From a virus, in IMG/VR virus record IMGVR_UViG_3300036770_007327, positions 1 through 64,000 of that record: a stretch of DNA of 64,000 bases. One strand, written 5' to 3'. The notes below the pieces were generated by a model. It had not been told where the DNA came from, did not search any database, and saw nothing but the letters and a program-made list of their open reading frames with translations. Below are positions 29,349 to 37,154 of this stretch, one piece after another. The position numbers and the translations under genes were made by a program. Position 1 is the first letter of the stretch. Every line of letters begins with the position of its first letter.

Positions 29349-29914
29349 TGGGAAAAATAATTTCATTTAGCGGTGCTCAATCTTCGGGTAAAACTACTTT
29401 GTTGAATATTTGTCAGCGTCAGAGTTGCGAAGTACTCAGTCCTTTCAACGGGTATGAGTTTGTTCCTGAGGTGACGAGATTGATTAAAAATAAATATAAC
29501 TTACCAATAAACGAAAGTGGTACAGATATAACTCAACTTTGTATTATCAATCAGCATATTGATAACTATCTTACCTACCAATATAAGAATGTAATAATGG
29601 ATAGATGTATACTGGATGGTTTAGTTTATACGGAATATCTTGTAGAAAATAATCAGGTAGATAGTCGCGTCTTAGATTTTGCTCGGTATATCTATGATAT
29701 GCTTATATCAAAGATAGATGTAATTTTCTATACTGATCCAGCTATACCGCTTATCGACGACGGCGAGAGAAGCATAGATGTAGATTTTAGAAATAGTATT
29801 ATTGATAAATTTAATTTCTATATTAAAAGTCTAAATAATGTAATAAAATTAGCTGGATCTGTAGAAGATAGGCTTGATAAAATCAAACGAACACTTATAT
29901 TAAACAATGAATAA
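29348..29914 (+). CDS. P-loop kinase (AAA/NadR-like) in the dpdA-queF operon
   Basis: 188 residues. Walker A is GAQSSGKTT at residues 8-16; VIMDRCILDGLVYTEYL supplies the Asp-Arg of nucleotide-kinase-like P-loop proteins. Starts on the formyltransferase stop (TAATG) and overlaps queF by 8 bases. A similar but longer protein is at 60724-61431. Substrate unknown; a nucleoside-phosphate or small-molecule kinase step in the modification pathway is possible. Confidence 0.7.
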   Translation: MGKIISFSGAQSSGKTTLLNICQRQSCEVLSPFNGYEFVPEVTRLIKNKYNLPINESGTDITQLCIINQHIDNYLTYQYKNVIMDRCILDGLVYTEYLVENNQVDSRVLDFARYIYDMLISKIDVIFYTDPAIPLIDDGERSIDVDFRNSIIDKFNFYIKSLNNVIKLAGSVEDRLDKIKRTLILNNE

Positions 29915-30845
29915 ACTAGATAACTCCAACATCTCCGTTCACCTCGGTCAAACCTCGCAATATAAAAGCCAGTACGATCCTAAACTCTTGGTTAGAGAGC
30001 CGAGAGAGAATAATAGAAAGCACCTTAAAATTAAAGATCATAATCTACCTTTTGTAGGGTATGATACCTGGAATGCTTACGAAATTTCAGCATTGACTGA
30101 TGACGGTTTACCTGTTACTGGTGTTGCTAAGATCGTCTACCCTTGTTCTAGTAAGTATATTGTTGAGTCTAAGTCTATCAAGTTATATTTTAACTCATTT
30201 AATATGACCAAACTTGGCAACTCTGCTGATCAAGTATTGGATAGTATTGCTGCTATCGCAAGTAAAGACTTGTCTGATTATCTTGAGACTACTGTAAAGG
30301 TCTGTGTTCTTAGCAACGCTTTGTGTTTAGATACAGATGGAGCGGAAGCTAGTAATGAGTGGGGACATGTTAAAGAGCACTTTACTAATCAAAGTTATAC
30401 TACTCTAGAAGATGAATATAATCTTGACGGTGTAGTTTTTAAGGTATATGAGGAAACTCCTAAACTTCTTGAAGTTGTAGAGTCTGTGTTCGATACTGTC
30501 CGATATCATAGCTCTCTCTTAAAATCTAACTGCCGCGTAACTTCTCAGCCCGATTTCGGGGATGTATATATACATATTAAGAAGGAAGGTAAGACGATTG
30601 ATCCTATCTCACTTCTAAAGTATATTGTGTCGTTCAGAGATGAGTGCCATTTTCATGAAGAGATTTGTGAAACTATATATAACTCCTTGTGGAAAAAATT
30701 ACAGCCTGAGGAGCTTCACGTAATGTGCTTGTATACTCGTCGAGGAGGTATTGATATATGCCCACAGAGAGCCTCTCATGAGCATCTACTTCATAAAGGT
30801 CTTGCAAATCATAAGAGACTTCATATTAAGACTCCCCGACAATAA
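29907..30845 (+). CDS. queF: NADPH-dependent 7-cyano-7-deazaguanine reductase QueF
   Basis: 312 residues, two-domain E. coli-type QueF. Reduces the nitrile of preQ0 to the aminomethyl of preQ1. Evidence: GQTSQYKSQYDPKLL near the N-terminus, the NADPH motif ESKSIKLYFNSFN (87-99), catalytic Cys209 in LLKSNCRVTSQPDFG, and CHFHEEICE later. YTRRGGIDICPQRAS matches the C-terminus. It is slightly longer than E. coli QueF (about 282) because of a C-terminal HEHLLHKGL...KTPRQ extension. Its last 27 codons are duplicated beyond the neighbouring homing endonuclease. Confidence 0.93.
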   Translation: MNKLDNSNISVHLGQTSQYKSQYDPKLLVREPRENNRKHLKIKDHNLPFVGYDTWNAYEISALTDDGLPVTGVAKIVYPCSSKYIVESKSIKLYFNSFNMTKLGNSADQVLDSIAAIASKDLSDYLETTVKVCVLSNALCLDTDGAEASNEWGHVKEHFTNQSYTTLEDEYNLDGVVFKVYEETPKLLEVVESVFDTVRYHSSLLKSNCRVTSQPDFGDVYIHIKKEGKTIDPISLLKYIVSFRDECHFHEEICETIYNSLWKKLQPEELHVMCLYTRRGGIDICPQRASHEHLLHKGLANHKRLHIKTPRQ

Positions 30846-30847
30846 AA

Positions 30848-31582
30848 TTATAAAATCGCCCACCCGTGGGAGCTTTTTTGGAGCCCACGGGTGAGGTGAT
30901 AAACATCTACTTTGTATTGCTTTTTCCACTCTACGAAGTAGAGCGTTTTAATCTCTCCTGATTGCTTATTTATTAGAGTGTACAGCTCTTTCTTTAGAGT
31001 ATTACTAATCTTATCGTTAATTTGCTTTTTTTGCTCTTCTGTTCTTAATTGATGTACGCTCTTAACTACATTTGAATGATGTTGCTTGCGCATATTTTTT
31101 TCGTCCGTCGTAAGGGAGAGCTTTTTTAACTGCCTTGCCTCTAGAGATTTTTCTATTCTATCACGATTTATAGCGTCTCTCTCTTCAGCCGGCCTCGATA
31201 GAAATGTTTCTCGAGCCTTTATGGCCGCAGCCTTCATTATTTCTGGATTTTGTTGCTTGGTGAGTAATTCCTTTCTCTTCTTTAACTGTACTTGCTCGCT
31301 TGTCATTTTTTTAGTAGTATTCCCCCCATCTCCTCCTTCTGTAAAATTAAAGCAGGTTGTATCGGTAAATGTATTGTAAAATTTTATATAAAAAATTTCT
31401 TTTTCATTAAGTAATAATTCCTCTTTAACTATCTCTATAATTTTATATTCAAATCTGCTAGGATATTTCTTAAACAACTTAACTATATGTTTACCGTGGG
31501 GTAAGAAATCATTTTCATTTTTTGTCTTACCAATATATACAAATTTACTTCTTTCATTATCAAAAATGCCGTATATTCTCAT
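30848..31582 (-). CDS. GIY-YIG homing endonuclease beside queF
   Basis: 244 residues from the ATG at 31582 (MRIYGIFDNERSKFVYIGKTKN), chosen because a perfect TATAAATA lies five bases upstream. The nuclease core is N-terminal; the middle is Lys/Arg-rich with Glu, and the C-terminal WKKQYKVDVYHL region looks like a NUMOD/helix-turn-helix DNA-binding tail. It is convergent with queF, with which it is separated by two bases. The flanking duplicated queF end indicates it inserted here. Seg-like free-standing mobile gene. Confidence 0.85.
   Translation of the reverse strand: MRIYGIFDNERSKFVYIGKTKNENDFLPHGKHIVKLFKKYPSRFEYKIIEIVKEELLLNEKEIFYIKFYNTFTDTTCFNFTEGGDGGNTTKKMTSEQVQLKKRKELLTKQQNPEIMKAAAIKARETFLSRPAEERDAINRDRIEKSLEARQLKKLSLTTDEKNMRKQHHSNVVKSVHQLRTEEQKKQINDKISNTLKKELYTLINKQSGEIKTLYFVEWKKQYKVDVYHLTRGLQKSSHGWAIL
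30861..30893. other. 10-bp inverted repeat at the queF/GIY-YIG convergence
   Basis: CACCCGTGGG (30861-30870) / CCCACGGGTG (30884-30893) with a 13-nt loop that includes six T. It lies inside the endonuclease C-terminal codons. No T-run follows on either strand, so it is not a standard terminator; it could still pause or protect transcripts. Confidence 0.5.
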
Positions 31583-31595
31583 AATATTATTTATA
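31583..31595 (-). promoter_or_regulatory. Perfect late promoter TATAAATA for the endonuclease
   Basis: TATTTATA at 31588-31595 (TATAAATA on the minus strand), five bases before the start at 31582. Confidence 0.7.
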
Positions 31596-31643
31596 TCACT
31601 TCGCAACCTGATTGGAAGTTTTTTTAATTAAAATAAAATTAAC

Positions 31644-31727
31644 CCTCAGAGAGCCTCTCACGATTACTTACTTCATAAAGGCCTTATGAATCATAAGAGA
31701 CTTCATATTAAGACTCCTAAGCAGTAA
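31644..31727 (+). pseudogene. Second copy of the queF 3' end (27 codons)
   Basis: PQRASHDYLLHKGLMNHKR continuing to ...KTPKQ and a TAA at 31725-31727, differing from the true queF end at only four positions. The DNA is also highly similar over about 80 bases. It has no start codon and no upstream queF body. It lies just past the start of the GIY-YIG gene, as if the element brought its own queF end and displaced the original. Confidence 0.85.
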
Positions 31728-31731
31728 AAGA

Positions 31732-32262
31732 TTAGCTTATATAAGACTCTTCATCGAAGACTCCGCCGTCCATCCTATCCTTATACCATCTCACATCATC
31801 GAGAGATATAGGGTAATAGTGATGGACGTCCACCCCTACATTAATAAGGTTCTTTCGTATCTTCCAGGCATCATGAACATGCCCAGTTAAGGAAAATTTA
31901 GACTTGGGGCACTTTGAGGGTATGTGATTCATATAGATGCTAGTACCATCTATATCACCATCCCACTTATCTAATATCTTTCTAAAATGCAAATCTAGAA
32001 CAGGCATTCTCTCGTCAGTATCGTGATTACCTCTTATTAGTATTTTATTTTTACATTTTATTTTGCTTAATAGCTCCCTGGCTTTATCGTAATAATCGGT
32101 TAAAAAGACATCACCGATAACCCATAGAATATCCTCGTCTCCTACACGCTCATTAATGTTCTCTATAAGAGTATAATAATACTCATTGGGAGATCTAAAA
32201 GGTTTGTGATGCCTTTTAATGTCATTATCAAGGAAATGTAAATCAGATGTAAACCAATGCAT
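31732..32262 (-). CDS. Calcineurin-like metallophosphoesterase
   Basis: 176 residues starting MHWFTSDLHF. Metal motifs in order: SDLHF, GDVF, RGNHD and GHVH, the full set for two-metal phosphoesterases. The ATG at 32262 is preferred to 32268 because the TATAAATA at 32268-32275 would start transcription about there. Substrate unknown: phosphoprotein, cyclic nucleotide or nucleic acid end. Just downstream of the capsid terminator. Confidence 0.85.
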   Translation of the reverse strand: MHWFTSDLHFLDNDIKRHHKPFRSPNEYYYTLIENINERVGDEDILWVIGDVFLTDYYDKARELLSKIKCKNKILIRGNHDTDERMPVLDLHFRKILDKWDGDIDGTSIYMNHIPSKCPKSKFSLTGHVHDAWKIRKNLINVGVDVHHYYPISLDDVRWYKDRMDGGVFDEESYIS

Positions 32263-32275
32263 ATTCATATTTATA
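32263..32275 (-). promoter_or_regulatory. Perfect late promoter TATAAATA (metallophosphoesterase)
   Basis: TATTTATA at 32268-32275; TATAAATA on the minus strand, five bases before the ATG at 32262. Confidence 0.7.
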
Positions 32276-32280
32276 TATAA

Positions 32281-32314
32281 ACAAAAAGAAAGCCCTGGGG
32301 ATTAAATCCCCAGG
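32281..32314 (-). terminator. Terminator after the major capsid gene
   Basis: CCTGGGGATT (32294-32303) / AATCCCCAGG (32305-32314) stem. On the minus strand it is followed by GCTTTCTTTTTGT, a U-rich tail, placed 36 bases after the gp23 stop. Confidence 0.8.
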
Positions 32315-32349
32315 ACTTCTTTAGATCATCCTTTGTCGTTTTCAGTATA

Positions 32350-33843
32350 TCAAAAATATACTGATTGGCTCGCCGGCGAAAACGCCGCACCGAGTCCCTG
32401 AAGAATAATAACGTGGTAGTAGAGATTAGCACCGAAGATATTATCAACAACACCGTATCTGGTCAAGAGACCGACACGAGGCGCGAAATCATTCGGACCA
32501 ATCGTACGCTGTACCATGACCGGAATGTACGGGCAGTAGATAATACCAGTATCGTAGAACTCAGGACCCTTATAGCCAAGGAGCGCATATTCAACGCCCT
32601 TGGAGTAGGTATTAGCAGAGCCATCCGGGAGAGTGCCATTGCTATAACCAGGTTCAGTTCCATAAATGCCGGTATTTTGAACTTCCGTACGAGTGTCACG
32701 ATAAACATTGAAACGACCACCAAGATTACCTACCTTAGCAACACCGACGGGCTGAGTATTCACGTTGCCTTGGACCGGAACCCATTGGAATTCCGGAAGC
32801 ATTTCGAGAATAGCGGCAACACGCGGGGTACAAACAATAAAGTTCGCAGCACCACGACGGTTACGTACAGCAATACGGTTAGCTTCGATAATAAGTCTTT
32901 GATAGAAGTCTCTGTTGCGTTCTACAAGCCAGCGACCATCGGCAGAAGCAGGGGACCAGACGGAGTACCCAACACCATAAGAGGTGTTAAGACAGGTCTG
33001 AATCATACGAACAATCATCTCACGGTCGATTTCCGCTTGGATCTCATACGCCATGGCGTTAGTGATCTCAGCATCAACATCGATACCGTTCATGTTCTTA
33101 AGGTCCTGCTCAAGTTCGACGGACCAGCGCGCGCCAAGACGTCTCGTACCAGCTTCAACAGCGGTCTTCTCGAACGAAATGTCGACTTGAGGGATGTTAT
33201 TATTGATTTCCCAGTTCTTAAGGATCTCGGCGACGCCTTGATCCTGAGCTGCGAAGTTCCAATAAGTAGACTCCCCGGAAAGTCTCGAGGACGAGGTACC
33301 GGTAAAGCGAGTATCGATGAACTGATAGCCAAGCTCTTTGCTGTTAGCGTTACTAACGTTGGTGTGAGTACCAACGGTACCGCCACCATCAATACCACCA
33401 GTACCAAGACCAGTAGTATTGTATTTATAACGCAACGCGAAAGCAAGGCCAACAGGGCCACTCATGGGCTGAACGCCAACGATCTCGTTACTTATTAATT
33501 CAGGGAAAGTACGACGAATCATCGGAATAAGAATCTTCGGAAGACGAGCATCGCCAGTAGCATAACCGTCATTGCTAGTAATCGTGCCGGGAGGGCTATA
33601 AACCCCACCAACAGAAGACCCGGACCCAAAAGAGCCCCCATTCCCGCCGTAGCTGTTCTCCATAAGGAGACCACCTTCGGGGTTACGGCACCAGGCCTCT
33701 TGGTTCTCAAGCATGATAGCAGTATTGATACGAGTCCGCTCATCTTCAATTGGAGCGATAGACTTCGAAGAGTAGTTGAGCACTGGTGCCCACTTCTCAA
33801 GAAGAGTTTTCGCTTTATTTTGATCGATATAGTTTCTATTCAT
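32350..33843 (-). CDS. gp23: Major capsid protein gp23
   Basis: 497 residues forming the hexameric capsid shell. N-terminal KAKTLLEKWAPVLN and LENQEAW follow the T4 gp23 propeptide pattern; L-L-M-E at 59-62 is the likely gp21 cut (compare T4 F-L-T-E), leaving a mature protein of about 435 residues. IRRTFPELISNEIVGVQPM and GPVGLAFALRYKY are diagnostic. The gene is unusual here in having a leader of about 55 nt between promoter and ATG, with a small hairpin. Followed by a strong terminator. Folding probably needs the co-chaperonin at 43732. Confidence 0.95.
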   Translation of the reverse strand: MNRNYIDQNKAKTLLEKWAPVLNYSSKSIAPIEDERTRINTAIMLENQEAWCRNPEGGLLMENSYGGNGGSFGSGSSVGGVYSPPGTITSNDGYATGDARLPKILIPMIRRTFPELISNEIVGVQPMSGPVGLAFALRYKYNTTGLGTGGIDGGGTVGTHTNVSNANSKELGYQFIDTRFTGTSSSRLSGESTYWNFAAQDQGVAEILKNWEINNNIPQVDISFEKTAVEAGTRRLGARWSVELEQDLKNMNGIDVDAEITNAMAYEIQAEIDREMIVRMIQTCLNTSYGVGYSVWSPASADGRWLVERNRDFYQRLIIEANRIAVRNRRGAANFIVCTPRVAAILEMLPEFQWVPVQGNVNTQPVGVAKVGNLGGRFNVYRDTRTEVQNTGIYGTEPGYSNGTLPDGSANTYSKGVEYALLGYKGPEFYDTGIIYCPYIPVMVQRTIGPNDFAPRVGLLTRYGVVDNIFGANLYYHVIILQGLGAAFSPASQSVYF

Positions 33844-33867
33844 AATTCATTTTCTTTCACTAAGTTC

Positions 33868-33882
33868 AGGCTTCGCGAGCCT
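33868..33882 (-). promoter_or_regulatory. Hairpin in the gp23 mRNA leader
   Basis: AGGCT (33868-33872) / AGCCT (33878-33882) with loop TCGCG, in the leader of the major capsid gene. It could stabilise the most abundant message. Confidence 0.5.
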
Positions 33883-33902
33883 CGACAAAAGGGGTTAAAA
33901 AG

Positions 33903-33910
33903 TATTTATT
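33903..33910 (-). promoter_or_regulatory. Late-type promoter AATAAATA for gp23
   Basis: TATTTATT at 33903-33910 reads AATAAATA on the minus strand, overlapping the gp22 stop and 59 bases before the gp23 start at 33843. Confidence 0.55.
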
Positions 33911-34835
33911 ACATGTATTTATCCAACTGCTCAAGATACCCATCAGTAGGGGTTCTTTGAGGGCGGGGTTGGGGAACTCTGTTTACTTGTTCGTTAATAA
34001 TAAGATCGTCTATAGAAGGAGATTTAACTTTGACCTTTCTGGTCTCCATTGCTTCTTCTCTAAGGTTTTGAAGTTGCTCTTTTTCTTTCTTATCGTAAAG
34101 CTTGAGAGTATATTCAAAATTCTCGTTAATAAATTCAGGGGATCTGCTACCAAGAACCTTCTTAAGGTATTCTTTCTTCTTGGTAGGAAGGCCAGCGCTC
34201 TTCTGCTCAAGGAGAAGATTAGCAGCAACTACCCGGTAATGCTCAGTGAGATTTTCAATTTGCTTATTTTTCTCATCTAACTGATCTTGAAGAGCGTCGA
34301 TTTGCTGCTTACCGTCAATAACTGCGGTACGAACAGACTCATCGAGAAGAGAACTTCCAATAGACAATTGGTTTCTCAAACCAGCAAGCACGGAGTAAGC
34401 TTTCTTATTTTTAACCGCTTCGTTAATCGCTTGCTGAGGAACTAATTCCTCAAGATAAACTTCTAAGTAATCACTGATATGCTTAACAACAGACTCTTTA
34501 AATGCGCGAGCATCCCCATGAAGAGCATTGTTATACTTTCTGATAACTTTCTTGAGCTTAAGAGCGTTATTCCTGTCAATAGCTTCAACAACTTTTACAA
34601 GCTTTTTCGTCTTATCGCGATCAATAGCTTCTAAAACTTGAACTAACTTATCGGAATATTCTTGATCTTGTAATTCTAAAGCAGCTTGCTCTCTAAGAAC
34701 GGCTCTCTTCTCGACCTCTTCATTAAAAGCGGATTCGATAATTTCAAGAGATTGTTCATTGAGAAGCCCGTTTGTAGCTTCTCTAAGAACAGTCGCTATA
34801 TTACTGTTGGAGGATGTTTTCTGTTGCTTACTCAT
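33909..34835 (-). CDS. gp22: Prohead core scaffold protein gp22
   Basis: 308 residues, almost entirely helical and Lys/Glu-rich, between gp21 and gp23 as in T4. It contains many [IL]-x-E tripeptides (for example LLNE, AINE, IINE), the sites where gp21 would cut the scaffold into small peptides during maturation. An unusual middle repeat, LVQVLEAIDRD then LVKVVEAIDRN, is seen at about 67-95. Forms the inner core around which the shell assembles. Confidence 0.85.
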   Translation of the reverse strand: MSKQQKTSSNSNIATVLREATNGLLNEQSLEIIESAFNEEVEKRAVLREQAALELQDQEYSDKLVQVLEAIDRDKTKKLVKVVEAIDRNNALKLKKVIRKYNNALHGDARAFKESVVKHISDYLEVYLEELVPQQAINEAVKNKKAYSVLAGLRNQLSIGSSLLDESVRTAVIDGKQQIDALQDQLDEKNKQIENLTEHYRVVAANLLLEQKSAGLPTKKKEYLKKVLGSRSPEFINENFEYTLKLYDKKEKEQLQNLREEAMETRKVKVKSPSIDDLIINEQVNRVPQPRPQRTPTDGYLEQLDKYM

Positions 34836-34990
34836 GGGTTAAAAATTTTATGTTGTCCAGCGGATTTAATGCGGTCTTTAATTTTTAATTCTACCGCCTT
34901 CTCTAAAAAGAGATTAGCGAATTTGTAATCCTCCGCGATGATGGATGCTACAAATCCCTTTATACATTTTTTCTGAATACGCTTATTCAT
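34832..34990 (-). CDS. Small basic prohead protein between gp21 and gp22
   Basis: 52 residues (MNKRIQKKCIKGFVASIIAEDYKFANLF...). Ends in an ATGA overlap with gp22 and sits where T4-like phages have very small core proteins (gp67/gp68), although I cannot show homology. Helical; the central S-I-I-A-E could be a gp21 cut site. Confidence 0.65.
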   Translation of the reverse strand: MNKRIQKKCIKGFVASIIAEDYKFANLFLEKAVELKIKDRIKSAGQHKIFNP

Positions 34991-35014
34991 TTATAATAAA
35001 TATATTTAATCAAC

Positions 35015-35692
35015 TTAGTAGATATTTCTTAAAAATTTGATAATTTGTTCTGTTAAATATTGCTCTTTTTCTTTAGAAGGCAGATTTACAAATGCTTTTT
35101 CAAATACTTCATAGTTTTCTTGAAAATGCCCATCATCTTTTAATACCCATTCCTTAGATTCAAGAATGCCATTTACAAACGCTTCACTAAAAGAGGGGTC
35201 AGCGACACAGTCAATAGCGACGAGTCTCATATTCTGAACTTCATTATACGAAGTCTTTTCAGTGAGTTGACCGAGAGCGCGAGAAGACATACCAACCGTT
35301 ACACCGTCATTAACAAGAGAATGAACGATTTTGCCGCAGGGTGTAGTTAAAACTTTAGACCTGCCAACAAACACATATCTATCTCCTTCTTTTTCTTCTT
35401 TGAGGAATTCAACCAAGTGGCAGGCTCTTTCGAGATCTACATCGGCAGAAGAAGGGTGATTGAGTTCTCCCATGGCTCTTTTCTTGCCGATCATTTCCTT
35501 GGTATATCTATCTACCTCTGAGCGCATCTCTTCAATAGGATAGCGGCGCTTATTTCTATTGACTGCCTCAGCAAGCATATAAGGGCCCTGAATATATAGA
35601 GACCTTGGCTGATTGCGATCCTTCTCTTCAAAAATATATTCGAATTCATCCAGAGATGAAGCTGCCTCGTCTGTAATTAGTCGGAATCCCAT
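35015..35692 (-). CDS. gp21: Prohead maturation protease gp21
   Basis: 225 residues, U9/S77 serine protease. His79 in GELNHPSSADVDL and Ser136/137 in VGMSSRALGQL are the catalytic signatures; N-R-N-K-R-R-Y precedes them as in the family. It cuts after [IL]-x-E in gp22, gp23 and targeted internal proteins, the motif found at the N-termini of many small genes in this window. A perfect late promoter lies five bases upstream. No sign of a large C-terminal propeptide beyond family norms. Confidence 0.92.
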   Translation of the reverse strand: MGFRLITDEAASSLDEFEYIFEEKDRNQPRSLYIQGPYMLAEAVNRNKRRYPIEEMRSEVDRYTKEMIGKKRAMGELNHPSSADVDLERACHLVEFLKEEKEGDRYVFVGRSKVLTTPCGKIVHSLVNDGVTVGMSSRALGQLTEKTSYNEVQNMRLVAIDCVADPSFSEAFVNGILESKEWVLKDDGHFQENYEVFEKAFVNLPSKEKEQYLTEQIIKFLRNIY

Positions 35693-35705
35693 GTATATAT
35701 TTATA
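35693..35705 (-). promoter_or_regulatory. Perfect late promoter TATAAATA (gp21)
   Basis: TATTTATA at 35698-35705; TATAAATA on the minus strand, five bases before the gp21 ATG at 35692. Confidence 0.72.
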
Positions 35706-35744
35706 TGTACTTATCTAAAAAAGGTAAAAATATTAACATTTTTT

Positions 35745-36203
35745 TTATATATTTAATTCTTTTTCTGTAAGAATAACAAATTCTGCCCCGTGTCTCTTGG
35801 ACCATTCCTCAGCAGCCGCCCATTTTGCCTGGTTTTGATTAAACATAGCCTGCTCGTAAAGTAGATTATTTCTATTGCGATAGCGTTTAGGATCTGGCGG
35901 GCTTGTATGTTTCTTAGGTTTAATCTCTATTAAATACCTTTTTATCTTATCACCTTCTTTGAGAATAATAAAGTTATCTACAAAATAGCGAGATGGTTTA
36001 TTATTATTGGGATTTACATATGGTATAATAATATTTTCGCTTCCCCATTTAACTACATTCGGATTTTCATCGCACCATCTAAAAAACTTTAACTCATACG
36101 AAGACCTATAAACAGCAGCTGTGCCCTCGAACTTGAGATTATTCTTTGGCTTAAAAACACCTTGTTTATATGGTCTTGATGGTTTTTTTCTGTTAAGTGG
36201 CAT
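35745..36203 (-). CDS. gp4: Head completion protein gp4 (TnsA-like fold)
   Basis: 152 residues. YRSSYELKFFRWCDENPNVVKWGSE, IIPYVNP and YLIEIKPKKHTSPP are the T4 gp4 (gp50) signature; this fold is shared with TnsA-type nucleases. It finishes DNA-filled heads before tail joining. Same length as T4 gp4. Its ATG lies inside the 3' end of the upstream homing endonuclease gene, with a TTAAATA just ahead. Confidence 0.85.
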   Translation of the reverse strand: MPLNRKKPSRPYKQGVFKPKNNLKFEGTAAVYRSSYELKFFRWCDENPNVVKWGSENIIIPYVNPNNNKPSRYFVDNFIILKEGDKIKRYLIEIKPKKHTSPPDPKRYRNRNNLLYEQAMFNQNQAKWAAAEEWSKRHGAEFVILTEKELNI

Positions 36204-37113
36204 TTATATATTTAATAAAAATCGTTTCCCCGTGAGTATAAGGATGTCGAGTATTTTTTTGGCGCTTAATAGTATATTTTCCAGATATTTTTAATTTCGA
36301 TAGTTGTGGGCTGGAAAAATTAGTCTTTGATATAAAGTCCGCCTCACCCTTATACACTATATCGCCTAAACTAGATGTAACTGTAAATGGTTTAGCACGC
36401 GGATCAATATAACCGTCTCCGCGGATTTCAGACATTTTTTTACCAGTATTCCACGCTGGCTTATTTGTCTTTCTACCCTTCCGCGGATCGATATAACCCT
36501 CGCCTAGACGCTCCTTCATTGTTTTACCTTTCTGTCTCTCTGAGCATTTTTTATGGGCCTCTAATTCTTTTTCGGTATATTCTCCAGATCCGCGTCTTTC
36601 ATGGGATAATTTTAGAGAATCTCTTAGCTTTTGATTTTTTTCAGGATTTGACCACGTCGAAAGTAGGGATTTTGCTGCTTTTTCACGAGAATCAGCTGAT
36701 TGCATGGCAACAACTCCTTTTTTTCTTGATGATTTTTCTCTCTCGGTTAACCCATCCTCTTTAATTCGTCGCTTAAACGATTTAATACGACGCAGCACAA
36801 CTTCTGGTCGCTTAAGAGGTTCAGCAGTAGTTTGACAGCATTCTACTGTTAAATTTGCAAAGTCTTTTGAATTAACTACATCCCACAATTCCGAATATTT
36901 AAGACCACATTCTGTAGCTTGATCTTTATTTTCTGTTTCTAGCAGGATTATAGTAGTAATATCCTTACCGTGTTTTCTTAGATGGTTAGTCCAATACGAT
37001 CCAGATCCTTTGTATATAAACGCGTTCTCATGTGTGCCAAAATGATAGCAGAGATATTTTAAGCCGGTTGACTTGTGCTGCTTAAGCATAACTATATGTC
37101 TTTTTCTTTCCAT
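36193..37113 (-). CDS. Homing endonuclease (Seg/Hef-like with NUMOD repeats)
   Basis: 306 residues from the ATG at 37113, chosen over 37173 because TAAATA stands five bases upstream. N-terminal TGLKYLCYHFGTHENAFIYKGSGSYWTNHLRKHG and ECGLKYSELWDVVNSKDFANLT match a family of T4-like phage homing endonucleases. The C-terminus carries two copies of a R-G/G-E-GYIDPR element and KPAWNTGKKMSE, NUMOD-like DNA-binding modules. It sits between the neck gene and gp4 without visibly breaking either. Confidence 0.75.
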   Translation of the reverse strand: MERKRHIVMLKQHKSTGLKYLCYHFGTHENAFIYKGSGSYWTNHLRKHGKDITTIILLETENKDQATECGLKYSELWDVVNSKDFANLTVECCQTTAEPLKRPEVVLRRIKSFKRRIKEDGLTEREKSSRKKGVVAMQSADSREKAAKSLLSTWSNPEKNQKLRDSLKLSHERRGSGEYTEKELEAHKKCSERQKGKTMKERLGEGYIDPRKGRKTNKPAWNTGKKMSEIRGDGYIDPRAKPFTVTSSLGDIVYKGEADFISKTNFSSPQLSKLKISGKYTIKRQKNTRHPYTHGETIFIKYINAT

Positions 37114-37124
37114 ATAGTTATTTA
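37114..37124 (-). promoter_or_regulatory. TTAAATA late-type promoter
   Basis: TATTTA at 37119-37124 is TAAATA on the minus strand, five bases before the ATG at 37113. Confidence 0.5.
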
Positions 37125-37154
37125 AGATTACACCCAGGTTTATCGACACCGACC

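Noticed and set aside
30861-30893. The inverted repeat after queF as a rho-independent terminator
   Set aside because: No T-run follows on either strand; the six T lie in the loop.
32365-33498. 377-codon frame on the plus strand opposite gp23
   Set aside because: It lies wholly inside the firmly identified major capsid gene; the Arg/Thr/Ser-rich protein is what the complementary strand of a highly expressed gene gives.
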